30,073 nt of DNA from Anaeroglomus sp964550565. GTDB taxonomy: Bacteria > Planctomycetota > Phycisphaerae > Sedimentisphaerales > Anaerohalosphaeraceae. The DNA is taken from the NCBI GenBank assembly GCA_964550565.1, contig CAZKAI010000053.1, positions 1 through 30,073 on the forward strand, in the 5' to 3' direction. The notes below the pieces were generated by a model that was not told the origin of the DNA, ran no database searches, and was given only the letters and a program-made list of their open reading frames with translations. Below, piece by piece: positions 8,433-15,988 of this stretch (position 1 is its first letter; each line of letters begins with the position of its first letter). The translations under genes and the position numbers were made by a program.

Positions 8433-8673
8433 GTGGAACACACTCCTCGCATCGTTTACCACCCCTGAACCGGTGGGCACCACGGCCCTGTCGATGATGC
8501 TGATGTTTCCCCTGCTGCTGGCCATTGCGATTATTTACAAGACCACCAAGCTGCGCGCCTTTTTCTGGAAAACCATGCTGCGGGAAACGGTAATCCTGTT
8601 CGGAGTGCTGAGCGGATTTATGATCCTGGCGATTGTCGTGCTCAACCTGGTAGTCTGGCTGATGACCAGCTAA
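8425..8673 (+). CDS. Small two-helix membrane protein of unknown function
   Basis: The ATG at 8425 is chosen because a strong GAGGAGG sits 6 nt upstream, inside the end of the preceding gene; an in-frame ATG at 8419 is too close to that site. The product is 82 residues with two hydrophobic helices (about 19-37 and 54-80) joined by a basic loop containing KTTKLRAFFWK. The two genes overlap by 8 nt (start ATG, then TGA of the upstream gene), suggesting translational coupling. I do not recognise the family. It converges on rnc with only 12 nt between the stop codons and no visible terminator. Confidence 0.75.
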   Translation: MPEWNTLLASFTTPEPVGTTALSMMLMFPLLLAIAIIYKTTKLRAFFWKTMLRETVILFGVLSGFMILAIVVLNLVVWLMTS

Positions 8674-8685
8674 AACCAGTACGGG

Positions 8686-9390
8686 CTATTCTTCTTCCGG
8701 TAAAGGCTCCAGCAGCCGTAATTCCACCAGGGCATTGCGTGCGGCACGCTGTTCGGCATCTTTTTTGGTAATCGACCAGGCACTTGGATAACGCCGATGA
8801 TGAATTACCGCGGCAATTTCAAAGCATTTATTGTGATCCGGCCCTTTTTCATCCAGCAGTTCATACGACGGCGTGGTGTTATAATGTTTCTGACAGTACT
8901 GCTGCAGCAGGGATTTGAAATTATCCTGATGTTCGTTGGCATCGGCCTGCATAATAACCGGCTCAAAAACCGAGAGCACAAACTGCCTGGCTGCCTCCAG
9001 CCCCCCGTCGAGATAAATCGCGGCGATCAGCGCCTCCAGCATCCCGGCGGCAATCGAACCGGTCATGGCCCGGCTGTTATCGGTGCCTTTGCCGACGCGG
9101 AAATAATCAATCAGGTTCAGCCGGGCGACCACTTCCGAACAGCTTTTGCGGGATACGACTGTGCTTTTAAGCCGGGTCATTTCCCCTTCCAGATACGATG
9201 GAAAGGTTTCATACAGGAACTGACAAATCACCAGCGACAAGACCGAATCCCCGAGAAACTCCATGCGTTCATTGCTGTTGCGGCGATCATCCGCCTGCGA
9301 GGAATGCGTCAAAGCCTCCTTCAATAATTCCTGATGCTCAAAATGATACCCAAGTGCCGCTTCGACCTGTGCGATATCTTCCGACCGCAT
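8686..9390 (-). CDS. rnc: Ribonuclease III
   Basis: This 234-residue protein cleaves double-stranded RNA in rRNA maturation and mRNA turnover. The RNase III domain (about 5-150) has the signature NERMEFLGDSVL with E44 and D48, equivalent to E41 and D45 of the E. coli enzyme. A double-stranded-RNA-binding domain spans about 157-228, ending in KKDAEQRAARNAL. In the second catalytic motif (GSIAAGMLEALIAAIYLDGG, 111-130) E119 is conserved, but the position of E. coli D114 is glycine (G116), which is unusual. The ATG is preceded by AAGGAAA. A consensus promoter lies about 95 nt upstream and the leader contains a hairpin, suggesting autoregulation like that known for E. coli rnc. It is convergent with the small membrane protein gene. 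Confidence 0.97.
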   Translation of the reverse strand: MRSEDIAQVEAALGYHFEHQELLKEALTHSSQADDRRNSNERMEFLGDSVLSLVICQFLYETFPSYLEGEMTRLKSTVVSRKSCSEVVARLNLIDYFRVGKGTDNSRAMTGSIAAGMLEALIAAIYLDGGLEAARQFVLSVFEPVIMQADANEHQDNFKSLLQQYCQKHYNTTPSYELLDEKGPDHNKCFEIAAVIHHRRYPSAWSITKKDAEQRAARNALVELRLLEPLPEEE

Positions 9391-9422
9391 GATTACATTT
9401 CCTTATAAAACCATGCAGGCAG

Positions 9423-9457
9423 ATTGCGAAGACCGCTTCCGAAGCGGTTTTCGTAAT
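9423..9457 (-). promoter_or_regulatory. Hairpin in the rnc 5' leader
   Basis: Positions 9427-9438 and 9442-9453 are inverted repeats (CGAAGACCGCTT against AAGCGGTTTTCG) around a 3-nt loop. Three further pairs lie beyond one mismatch, so about 14 pairs form in 35 nt with two A-C mismatches in the rnc-sense RNA. The hairpin lies between the predicted start (about 9477) and the rnc ATG. It has no U-run in the minus direction, so a terminator role for rnc is unlikely. Confidence 0.55.
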
Positions 9458-9483
9458 ATGCCTGAAACCAACTTGACAGTATA

Positions 9484-9511
9484 ATTATAAGCAGTCCGGC
9501 CGGGATGTCAA
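9484..9511 (-). promoter_or_regulatory. Consensus sigma70 promoter for rnc
   Basis: On the minus strand TTGACA (9511-9506), a 16-nt GC-rich spacer and TATAAT (9489-9484) match the consensus at all 12 positions. Transcription would start near 9477, giving a leader of roughly 87 nt that contains the hairpin at 9423-9457. Confidence 0.75.
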
Positions 9512-9562
9512 TTCATAAGATTCAAGTCGGTTTTCATCTCATTTCAGTATAACCGGCCGGTC

Positions 9563-9901
9563 TTATGTAGAACTCAACTGAAGACCTGCCAAAGCCAGAA
9601 ACTGGTCATCCACAAATTTGAAGACGGAATCCAGCCCCGTCAGCCGGAAGATACCCTTGGTCTGCGGCTTCATCCCACACAGCACAAGCTGACGTCCGTT
9701 TTCATAGAGCACCTTGCGAAGTTTGAGCAGTTTGGCCAGGCTCGATGACGTCACCAGGCTCACCCCGGCAAAATCAATGACCACGTTGTTGCCAACGGTT
9801 TCCGAGACCATCCCAATTACTGTCTGCAATTCTTCTCCGAGATAAGGCTCTTCGGCCAGGTTGACCAGAATCACATTTTCAGACCAATTTTGAATTCCCA
9901 T
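9563..9901 (-). CDS. STAS-domain anti-sigma factor antagonist-like protein
   Basis: The 112-residue product is a single STAS domain like SpoIIAA/RsbV, proteins that bind and neutralise an anti-sigma kinase when unphosphorylated. The core reads VVIDFAGVSLVTSSSLAKLLKLRKVL, matching the family pattern (V-x-D-x-S-x-V-x-F-x-D-S-S-G-L). The phospho-accepting serine is retained, but the usual preceding Asp is Thr and the following Gly is Ser. After it come LVLCGMKP and the C-terminal FRLTGLDSVFKF typical of these proteins. A clear ribosome site (GGAGTG) precedes the ATG. No partner kinase, phosphatase or sigma factor gene lies nearby, so the partner must be elsewhere. The fold is confident; the regulated process is unknown. 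Confidence 0.88.
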   Translation of the reverse strand: MGIQNWSENVILVNLAEEPYLGEELQTVIGMVSETVGNNVVIDFAGVSLVTSSSLAKLLKLRKVLYENGRQLVLCGMKPQTKGIFRLTGLDSVFKFVDDQFLALAGLQLSST

Positions 9902-10081
9902 AAGTTACACTCCACAAAGACATTCCTTCCGATGCCGCATTCAATAAAGCCATCGTTATGACCGGTATATCGTCCGGATGGCATCGTCGATTTACCGCCA
10001 GATAAAAAAGTTTTGTCATATCCCGCCCTGTTTGCAGACATATCCACTCTATAAATCAAGATTATTAAAGGCCGGATTTAG

Positions 10082-10110
10082 TTGCTTTTGACCCGCCAAA
10101 TCGCTATAGT
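10082..10110 (+). promoter_or_regulatory. Candidate promoter for the aspartic protease gene
   Basis: TTGCTT (10082-10087), a 17-nt spacer and TATAGT (10105-10110) lie about 165 nt before the protease ATG. The 375-nt spacer 9902-10276 otherwise holds only the short open frame at 10184-10261; no RNA gene or terminator was recognised in it. Confidence 0.4.
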
Positions 10111-10183
10111 AAATTACAGTGTCGCGGGGGATTTTGAGACCGCAGCCGGATTAAAGCACCAAATCATTGACCCCAAAGAGCTT

Positions 10184-10261
10184 ATGAAATTAAGTCTCGC
10201 TCGTATTCGGGCGATAACCAGATGTGTACACAAACAGACTGTCGAAGTCAGGGATGCCTGA
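10184..10261 (+). CDS. Possible 25-codon leader ORF upstream of the protease gene
   Basis: An ATG at 10184 opens a 25-codon frame, MKLSLARIRAITRCVHKQTV followed by EVRDA, ending at TGA 10259-10261, 15 nt before the protease start. A modest purine-rich AAAGAG lies before it. The peptide has no hydrophobic segment and no recognised attenuator signature. It could be a leader peptide or chance. Confidence 0.2.
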   Translation: MKLSLARIRAITRCVHKQTVEVRDA

Positions 10262-10276
10262 AATTGAGGTGAAATT

Positions 10277-11872
10277 ATGAAAACGAAGCATGCAGTTAAA
10301 ACCCCATCGTATTTACTTATCGGACTGTTCTTGTCTGTCAGCCTCTATGCGGACCAGGTGGATTGGCGCATATCAGGCGGCGGTAAAATCAAGGAAATCC
10401 GCTATTTCAACCAGCCGACTGCCGCTCCTGCTGCCCAGGCCGCCACGGAGCCGACAGTAACCGCTGCTCCGCCGGCGTTAAGTTATACGATTGATTCGCC
10501 CCCTGTGGATGGATTCGTCCCGTGGATTACCCTTTTAACCACCAACAAACGCGAAGAAGAACTGGTGCTGGACGCGGTCGTCCATTCATCTCTGACCGGG
10601 ACTCTGACCAACTCGGCATACCAAACCCAATATGCTATTGGGATTTTCGATACCGGGGCCAGCGCTCATGTACTGGGGTATCAAAACGCCCAGATGCTCA
10701 AATTACTCAACAGCACCTATAAGACCAATAACGTCACCGTCGTCAGCGGCGTCACCGGCGAGGTGGATGCCTGGGTCAGCCAGCCTTTGGGGTTGTTTGC
10801 TCAGGGCCTGTGGGTGCTTGAACCCAACACCCCAACCGATCCCACCCCTGTTCTTCGTTCCACTGCCAACTTTGTCGGAGAAAGCAATGTCTCGGTGTTG
10901 ATGGGTGATAATCCCGGTTCGATGCCCGACCTGATTACCGCCATTGGAACTCCGCTGAGCGTGTACTATACGACCTCAATCAAGCCCGGAAATACCGTAA
11001 CGATTACCCGTAACGGCACTACTTATACCGCCCCTGAAGTGCGTATCTATTCGCAGGATGACCCGGCCATTCCATCCTATCCCAACAAGCTGCCTCTTGA
11101 ATTACGGCCTCTCGGTGCGGCGTATGTGCAGTATATTTCCTATGATCTGGAGGGTATCATGGGAATGCTGGTAGATCCCTGGGGCGGCACAGAAATGTCA
11201 TTCAATCCTACCACGCCCTCGGTCATTATTGGTACCGGCACACAGAGCCTGTTTTTTGTTCACAGTGTGGACCTGGCTGAAGGAAGCAATTCCGCGGTCG
11301 ATAAAACCCGCTTCATGCTGGACACCGGCGCCCAGATTTCCGTCATCAATTCCCGTATCGCCGCACGGCTGAAACTCAATCCCGCCAACCCGGATTTTGA
11401 AGTCGAAATCGAAGGCGTCACCGGCGAATCCATCATGGCACCGGGTTTTTATGTGGACTCCCTGAAGATGCCCGCTATTGGTGAATGGCTGGAATACACC
11501 AACGTCCCGGTGGTTCTACTGGATATTTCCAGCCCGGAAGGCGGCAAACTGGACGGCATCATCGGCATGAATTTGTTTACGCAGTACAATATTGTGATTC
11601 GCGGCGGCGGGATGTTCCTCCAGGATGATCCCGTACTTGAATTCGAGCGGATTACCGCACCACTGGCTGGTGATATTGCCCCTGCTCCGGCCGGGGATGG
11701 CATTGTCGATATGCAGGACCTTGGCGCCTACAGCAACGTATGGTTGACTACCAGTCAGTCTGCCAACTGGAATGCTAATGCCGATATCGCGCCTGCCGAC
11801 CAGCCGGATAATGTTATTGACCTGCAGGATTTGAACCAAGTGGCCGATAATTGGCTGACCGGCTCCCTGTAA
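10277..11872 (+). CDS. Secreted tandem retropepsin-like aspartic protease with dockerin-like C-terminus
   Basis: This 531-residue protein has a signal peptide (about 1-25, SYLLIGLFLSVSLYA) and a Pro/Ala-rich linker (47-67). Two aspartic-protease-like halves follow. The first has IGIFDTGASAHVLG with D125, and a hydrophobic-Gly segment LITAIG near 220. The second has FMLDTGAQISVIN with D349, and LDGIIGMNLF near 425-434. Each half therefore shows the D-T-G-A motif and the later psi-psi-Gly motif of retropepsin-type folds, so one chain could supply both active-site aspartates, as in pepsin. Residues 473-528 contain two Ca-binding-loop-like repeats (GDGIVDMQDL and DNVIDLQDLN, each followed by a WL helix end) like type I dockerins. 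The ATG has a GAGGTG ribosome site. It is convergent with pyk, 5 nt apart. The substrate is unknown; it may process secreted or surface proteins. Confidence 0.8.
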   Translation: MKTKHAVKTPSYLLIGLFLSVSLYADQVDWRISGGGKIKEIRYFNQPTAAPAAQAATEPTVTAAPPALSYTIDSPPVDGFVPWITLLTTNKREEELVLDAVVHSSLTGTLTNSAYQTQYAIGIFDTGASAHVLGYQNAQMLKLLNSTYKTNNVTVVSGVTGEVDAWVSQPLGLFAQGLWVLEPNTPTDPTPVLRSTANFVGESNVSVLMGDNPGSMPDLITAIGTPLSVYYTTSIKPGNTVTITRNGTTYTAPEVRIYSQDDPAIPSYPNKLPLELRPLGAAYVQYISYDLEGIMGMLVDPWGGTEMSFNPTTPSVIIGTGTQSLFFVHSVDLAEGSNSAVDKTRFMLDTGAQISVINSRIAARLKLNPANPDFEVEIEGVTGESIMAPGFYVDSLKMPAIGEWLEYTNVPVVLLDISSPEGGKLDGIIGMNLFTQYNIVIRGGGMFLQDDPVLEFERITAPLAGDIAPAPAGDGIVDMQDLGAYSNVWLTTSQSANWNANADIAPADQPDNVIDLQDLNQVADNWLTGSL

Positions 11873-11877
11873 GACTT

Positions 11878-13299
11878 TTACAGCGTTCTGAGCACCAGCG
11901 CCAGCGGCGTCTGAACATTCAGGATATCCTGGGGCAAAACAAACAGCACACGGTCACCATGAGCGGCCCAGCCGTTTTTCATAATCACGCCGGTGGTTGT
12001 CGCGATGAAATCATCGAAATTACGAGGCCGGGCCTGACAAATGCTGACCACGCCGTAATGCAGGCTCATCTGTCGGGCAATCAGCGCATCCGGACAGACC
12101 GTCAGAATCGGCACATCCATCCGGGCCTTGCTTAACAGACGCACACTGTGCCCGGCCTGTGTCCAGACGACCGCCAATTTGGCCTTGACATGATCCAGCA
12201 TCTGGGCAATCGCACGCGCCACTGCAGCAAGCTCACCCAGCCCTGGTTCGGTCTCAATCATCGGACGTTCAATAATCTGCTGGTCCTGCCAGGCCTCAAT
12301 GCGATGGCAGATATGAGCCACTGCTTTAACCGACTCCACCGGATACTTGCCCACCGCCGACTCGCCGGACAGCATAATGGCATCGGTAAAATCCATCACC
12401 GCGTTGGCCACGTCGCTGGCCTCGGCCCGCGTCGGCGAGGCATTCTGAATCATCGACTGCATCACCTGAGTGGCCACAATCACCGGTTTGCCCAGCTTGC
12501 GGCACATCCTGGCGATGCGCTTCTGGACCAGCGGCACCTCGGCAATATCCATCTCCACGCCCAGGTCGCCGCGGGCAATCATCGCCGCATCCGCCGCTTC
12601 CAGAATCGATTCCAGATTCTCCAGCGCCTGCGGCTTTTCGATCTTGGCAATCACCCGTATCCACGAATCCCTACTGGCCAGGTATTCCTTGAGATGGTGA
12701 ATCTCAGCCGCCGTCTGCACAAAGCTCAACGCCAGATAATCCAGATTATTGTGAATCGCCCAGTCCACCCAGCGCCAGTCTTTTTCAGTAATGGCGGGAA
12801 TACTTAATTTCGAATCGGGCAGGTTAATTCCTTTATTGCTCAGTACCGCCCCGCCGACAAGCACCTTGCAGCGGACTTCGGCGGTGGTCTTTTCCGTCGC
12901 CGTCAACACAAGCTGTCCATCGTCAATCATCACCCGCTGGCCGGGCAGAACATCCTGCACAAACGCCGGATAGTTCGTCCCGAATCGGTGCAAATCCCCC
13001 ACCGGGCAATCCGAGCAGATAACCACTTCCTCACCGGGCAAGAGAACCTGTCCTTCCGGCTGGATCTTGCCGATACGCAGCTTGGGGCCGCATAAATCGC
13101 CCAGCACGCAGATTTCATAGGTCAGTTGCTTGCGAATCTGGTTAATCATATTCAGCCGCTGCTGATGCTCCTCGAAGGTGCCGTGTGAAAAATTCATGCG
13201 GAATGTTGTCACGCCGGATTGAATCATCTCCAGCAGCATCGCCTCGCTGCTGCAGGCCGGCCCGATCGTTGCTACGACTCCCGTTTTTGTCAGAATCAT
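11878..13299 (-). CDS. pyk: Pyruvate kinase
   Basis: The enzyme converts phosphoenolpyruvate and ADP to pyruvate and ATP in glycolysis. The ATG at 13299 (MILTKTGVVATIGPAC) is chosen because AGGGGA lies just upstream and the family begins here; the frame stays open 17 codons further. The product is 473 residues. Visible motifs are RMNFSHG (34-40, active-site R, N, S, H), a B domain around 70-170, and IAKIEKPQALEN with K219 and E221 for catalysis and metal. ARGDLGVEMD and the long conserved block PVIVATQVMQSMIQNASPTRAE follow, and then a C-terminal regulatory-type domain. It is separated from the sugar locus by 241 nt and has its own promoter, so it is a housekeeping unit that could nevertheless receive the locus's product. 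Confidence 0.98.
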   Translation of the reverse strand: MILTKTGVVATIGPACSSEAMLLEMIQSGVTTFRMNFSHGTFEEHQQRLNMINQIRKQLTYEICVLGDLCGPKLRIGKIQPEGQVLLPGEEVVICSDCPVGDLHRFGTNYPAFVQDVLPGQRVMIDDGQLVLTATEKTTAEVRCKVLVGGAVLSNKGINLPDSKLSIPAITEKDWRWVDWAIHNNLDYLALSFVQTAAEIHHLKEYLASRDSWIRVIAKIEKPQALENLESILEAADAAMIARGDLGVEMDIAEVPLVQKRIARMCRKLGKPVIVATQVMQSMIQNASPTRAEASDVANAVMDFTDAIMLSGESAVGKYPVESVKAVAHICHRIEAWQDQQIIERPMIETEPGLGELAAVARAIAQMLDHVKAKLAVVWTQAGHSVRLLSKARMDVPILTVCPDALIARQMSLHYGVVSICQARPRNFDDFIATTTGVIMKNGWAAHGDRVLFVLPQDILNVQTPLALVLRTL

Positions 13300-13399
13300 C
13301 TGTGTCCCCTTTAGCCTCTGGTTTGGCCCGCTTCGCACCCTGTGCGACATGGCCCGTCCTATTTAATCCATCCATCACCTTGTCTCGATGGCTGGTTGA

Positions 13400-13428
13400 A
13401 TTATATAACAGGGAATCGGTTTTGTCCA
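13400..13428 (-). promoter_or_regulatory. Sigma70-type promoter for pyk
   Basis: On the minus strand TGGACA (13428-13423, 5 of 6 matches), a 17-nt spacer and a perfect TATAAT (13405-13400) lie about 100 nt before the pyk ATG. The predicted start is near 13393. No clear terminator is seen between the dehydrogenase stop (13541) and this promoter. Confidence 0.7.
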
Positions 13429-13540
13429 GTTTATAAGCCCCCATGTTTATCGTCAGTACGACGACCTCGGTCCGGCACTTTTCGCGCATCGTTTCCCCCC
13501 AGCATTACGGATAAATCCTCAAATCGCTGCATGAACGGCC

Positions 13541-14725
13541 TTACCGGAGCAGCCGGGCCAGCTCGGTCTGGAATGGGACGCTGTCGGTCGTCCAGAGCAA
13601 TCGCAAGGCCTGCTCGTACGAGGTATCCGCCGGCAGTCCGGCCTGACGGATGAAATAGGCAATTCCCGCCGCAGCGCCTTTGGCCATATTGGCCGGCTCG
13701 ATTCCCTGCTCCAGACACATCCGCATGGTACCGAACAGCCGGTCGTTTTCCGCCAGCTTGCGGCGCGGGTCTCGGGCGGCCCTTTCCACGGTGTCGGCCA
13801 GCCACGGATTGGTCATGCGTCTGAGCAGGTCTTCGGCAAAGGCCCGGTAGCCGGCGGGTGTAAAGAGGTCCTCATGGAGATGGGCATATTTTTTAATCAG
13901 GGCCCGGCCGGATTCGTGGATGAACGCATCGCGGGCAATCTGCATCACCTCGGCATCGTGCTCCAGCTCGGCCATTTTCGTATAGCCTTTCTGTGCGGCC
14001 AGATAGGCCAGCAGGGCATGGATGGCGTTGTGACCGTAGAGCTTGGCCTCTTCAAAAGGCAGTACATCGGCCTTTTCGATAAAGACGGGAATGCCCGGGG
14101 TAAAGCCGGGGATGGTGCACTGGGTGACGTAAATCCGGTTGAATTCCTCGACCAGAAAGGCGCGGTCAATCCCGGGAGCAATCGGAGTCAGATGCTTTTC
14201 GACGATTTCGTTTTTATCAGTGACCACCTGGCTCATCTTGCCGATGACGGTGTTGAGATACTGAACGGGGTGGGCAGGTCGAAAGTGGACTTTGTCTTCG
14301 AGAATCTGGGCGGCATGATTGTTGTTTTCGGCAGCGTAAATGAGAGTTGCATGGGCGGTGCTGTGCTGGAGGCCCTGACGGATGAGCGAGGCGACCGAAG
14401 TGCTGCCCCGGTCATAAAAATCGACCGACGGCAGCGCCGTGACGATTTCCGTGGCCTGCGAGAGGGCTGTGACCAGTTCCCGGCGGTCCTGCTCAACGGC
14501 GGGATTGAAACATTCGATGCCATCGATCTGTTCGGTCCTGATGCCGTCAAACGAGGCCACATTCACTACATACCGGCCATGATTGGCACGAATAGCCTCC
14601 ACCAGCATCGGGTCCACTTCAGCAATCACGATGCGTTTGAAGCGGCCGCTCTTGAAGGCTTCGGCGGCAAACAGACCGCTCTGAATGGGGCCAAATCCAA
14701 ATCCTGCGAATAGATGTTCGTTCAT
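13541..14725 (-). CDS. Polyol-specific long-chain dehydrogenase (mannitol-1-phosphate / mannitol / arabinitol dehydrogenase family)
   Basis: The ATG at 14725 overlaps the TGA of the PfkB gene by 4 nt (ATGA), so this start (MNEHLFAGFGFGPIQ) is preferred over one 10 codons upstream. The product is 394 residues. A Rossmann-type nucleotide-binding start (GFGFGPIQSG, 8-17) is followed by IVIAEVDP with an acidic residue at the end of strand 2. The substrate domain contains KLYGHNAIH, which gives K228, N233 and H236. This exactly fits the K-x4-N-x2-H catalytic pattern of polyol-specific long-chain dehydrogenases. NMAKGAAAGIAYF near the end is also typical of MtlD-like proteins. It likely interconverts a ketose (or its phosphate) and a polyol with NAD(H). 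It is the last gene of the promoter-operator unit starting at about 20530. Exact substrate is not decidable. Confidence 0.85.
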   Translation of the reverse strand: MNEHLFAGFGFGPIQSGLFAAEAFKSGRFKRIVIAEVDPMLVEAIRANHGRYVVNVASFDGIRTEQIDGIECFNPAVEQDRRELVTALSQATEIVTALPSVDFYDRGSTSVASLIRQGLQHSTAHATLIYAAENNNHAAQILEDKVHFRPAHPVQYLNTVIGKMSQVVTDKNEIVEKHLTPIAPGIDRAFLVEEFNRIYVTQCTIPGFTPGIPVFIEKADVLPFEEAKLYGHNAIHALLAYLAAQKGYTKMAELEHDAEVMQIARDAFIHESGRALIKKYAHLHEDLFTPAGYRAFAEDLLRRMTNPWLADTVERAARDPRRKLAENDRLFGTMRMCLEQGIEPANMAKGAAAGIAYFIRQAGLPADTSYEQALRLLWTTDSVPFQTELARLLR

Positions 14726-15948
14726 CGTGCTGTCCAGCCCTGCTCCTGTTGACAATCGGATGGTCCATAATACACCTGCTCATCCGGTCGATAGCTCCAG
14801 CCGATGTCCCGGATATCGAGGGGATTCATCGGCCGGGCCGGATCATGAACCATTTGAAGCGTGGTTTGCCAGTCCTCGATGCCGCTGATGGCATCGACGC
14901 TTCGGACGTTTTGCCAGCCGACGGTATTGGCCACCTTGAGGCTCGTGAGCGGGTCCAGGCCTTTCAGAAATGCCGTCAGGAATCCGGCAATGGTCGCATC
15001 TCCGGCCCCTGTGGCCGAACCGAACTGGTCGGCCCGGTAGGACCCGGACCACAATTGCCGCCCTGCCCACGACTTGACATCAAAATCAACACATTGCCTC
15101 ATGGCACCCAGACGCTCCGGCCCCGCGGTGCGGAGATAGTAACCCCGAATGCCGTTTTTAATCGCAACCACGGCGACGCCCATATCCATCAGTTGATCGG
15201 ACATCCGGGAGCAATCGCCGGCGGTATAAGCAAGCACCGGATCGGCATCGCCGGCCTGAGCCTTTCTGGTTTCAAACAATCGGCGGTCCAGCATAAAGGC
15301 GATTTCCTCGACACTGGGCAGGAAGATGTCCACGTAGGGCAGCACCTTCCGGAATATCGGCAGCCAGTTGACCTGCCCCGAGGAGCTGCCGGGGTCCGGC
15401 AAGGTGACATCGAGGCTGGTTACAACACCGGCCTGTTTGGCCTGCTTGAACATGCCGGCCAGTTCGTCGCCCTGGTCGGCATAGAATTGCTTCATCAGGG
15501 TCGGATAGCCGAAATGAAACAGTGAACAGTTTTTCAAGGCGTTATAATCCACATCCGCAGCGGTGAAGGTGTCATTGGTGCCGGGATTGTGCAGAAACAC
15601 CCGGTCGATTCCGGGCAGAGCCAGAACCACACTGTAGGAGCTGGCCTGTCCTGCCACGGTGCGGAGGGACGGAGCCCGCTGCGGCCCGACGAGCTTTTTG
15701 ATGACATCACCGATTTCATCATCCCCGACTTTGCCATTGAGCAGGACATCCACGCCGAGCTTGGCCAGTGCAAGGCCGGTGTTGGCGACGGCCCCGCCGG
15801 TGCTGAGGACGGCTTTGCCGACATTGACCAGCTTTCCCGGGGAAAGGATGGTACTGAAACTGCCTTTCATATCGGGATTGAAGACGGGGGTGATATCCAG
15901 GCAGATGTGACCTGCCACCATGGCTTTGTGCTGTCCAGCTTTATTCAT
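14722..15948 (-). CDS. PfkB-family carbohydrate kinase
   Basis: This 408-residue kinase probably phosphorylates a ketose, ketose phosphate or polyol made by its neighbours. The N-terminal part has HICLDITP (14-21) with the substrate Asp, and GGAVANTGLALAKLG (51-65), the glycine-rich PfkB signature 1. Signature 2, SATGAGDATIAGF (311-323), carries the catalytic base D317. In the middle, LPSVEEIAFML is the usual N/S-x-x-E region. The chain is longer than the typical 300-330 residues, with an insertion around 225-300 and a C-terminal tail of about 50 residues after the ATP site. GGAG precedes the ATG by about 9 nt. Its stop overlaps the start of the polyol dehydrogenase, and it begins 40 nt after the Gfo/Idh/MocA gene. 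Confidence 0.93.
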   Translation of the reverse strand: MNKAGQHKAMVAGHICLDITPVFNPDMKGSFSTILSPGKLVNVGKAVLSTGGAVANTGLALAKLGVDVLLNGKVGDDEIGDVIKKLVGPQRAPSLRTVAGQASSYSVVLALPGIDRVFLHNPGTNDTFTAADVDYNALKNCSLFHFGYPTLMKQFYADQGDELAGMFKQAKQAGVVTSLDVTLPDPGSSSGQVNWLPIFRKVLPYVDIFLPSVEEIAFMLDRRLFETRKAQAGDADPVLAYTAGDCSRMSDQLMDMGVAVVAIKNGIRGYYLRTAGPERLGAMRQCVDFDVKSWAGRQLWSGSYRADQFGSATGAGDATIAGFLTAFLKGLDPLTSLKVANTVGWQNVRSVDAISGIEDWQTTLQMVHDPARPMNPLDIRDIGWSYRPDEQVYYGPSDCQQEQGWTAR

Positions 15949-15988
15949 AATCGTGCTCCGTCAACGAGATTCGCTGAAATTATAGCGT

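Noticed and set aside
7662..8525. A 287-codon open frame on the minus strand
   Set aside because: It runs antisense through three plus-strand genes that have good ribosome sites and coherent membrane or chaperone-like sequence.
9427..9453. Hairpin before rnc as a Rho-independent terminator
   Set aside because: There is no plus-strand gene ending before it, and on the minus strand no U-run follows; it lies after the rnc promoter, so a leader structure fits better.
13874..14713. A 279-codon open frame on the plus strand
   Set aside because: It is antisense to the polyol dehydrogenase, whose K-x4-N-x2-H motif and coupled start are clear.
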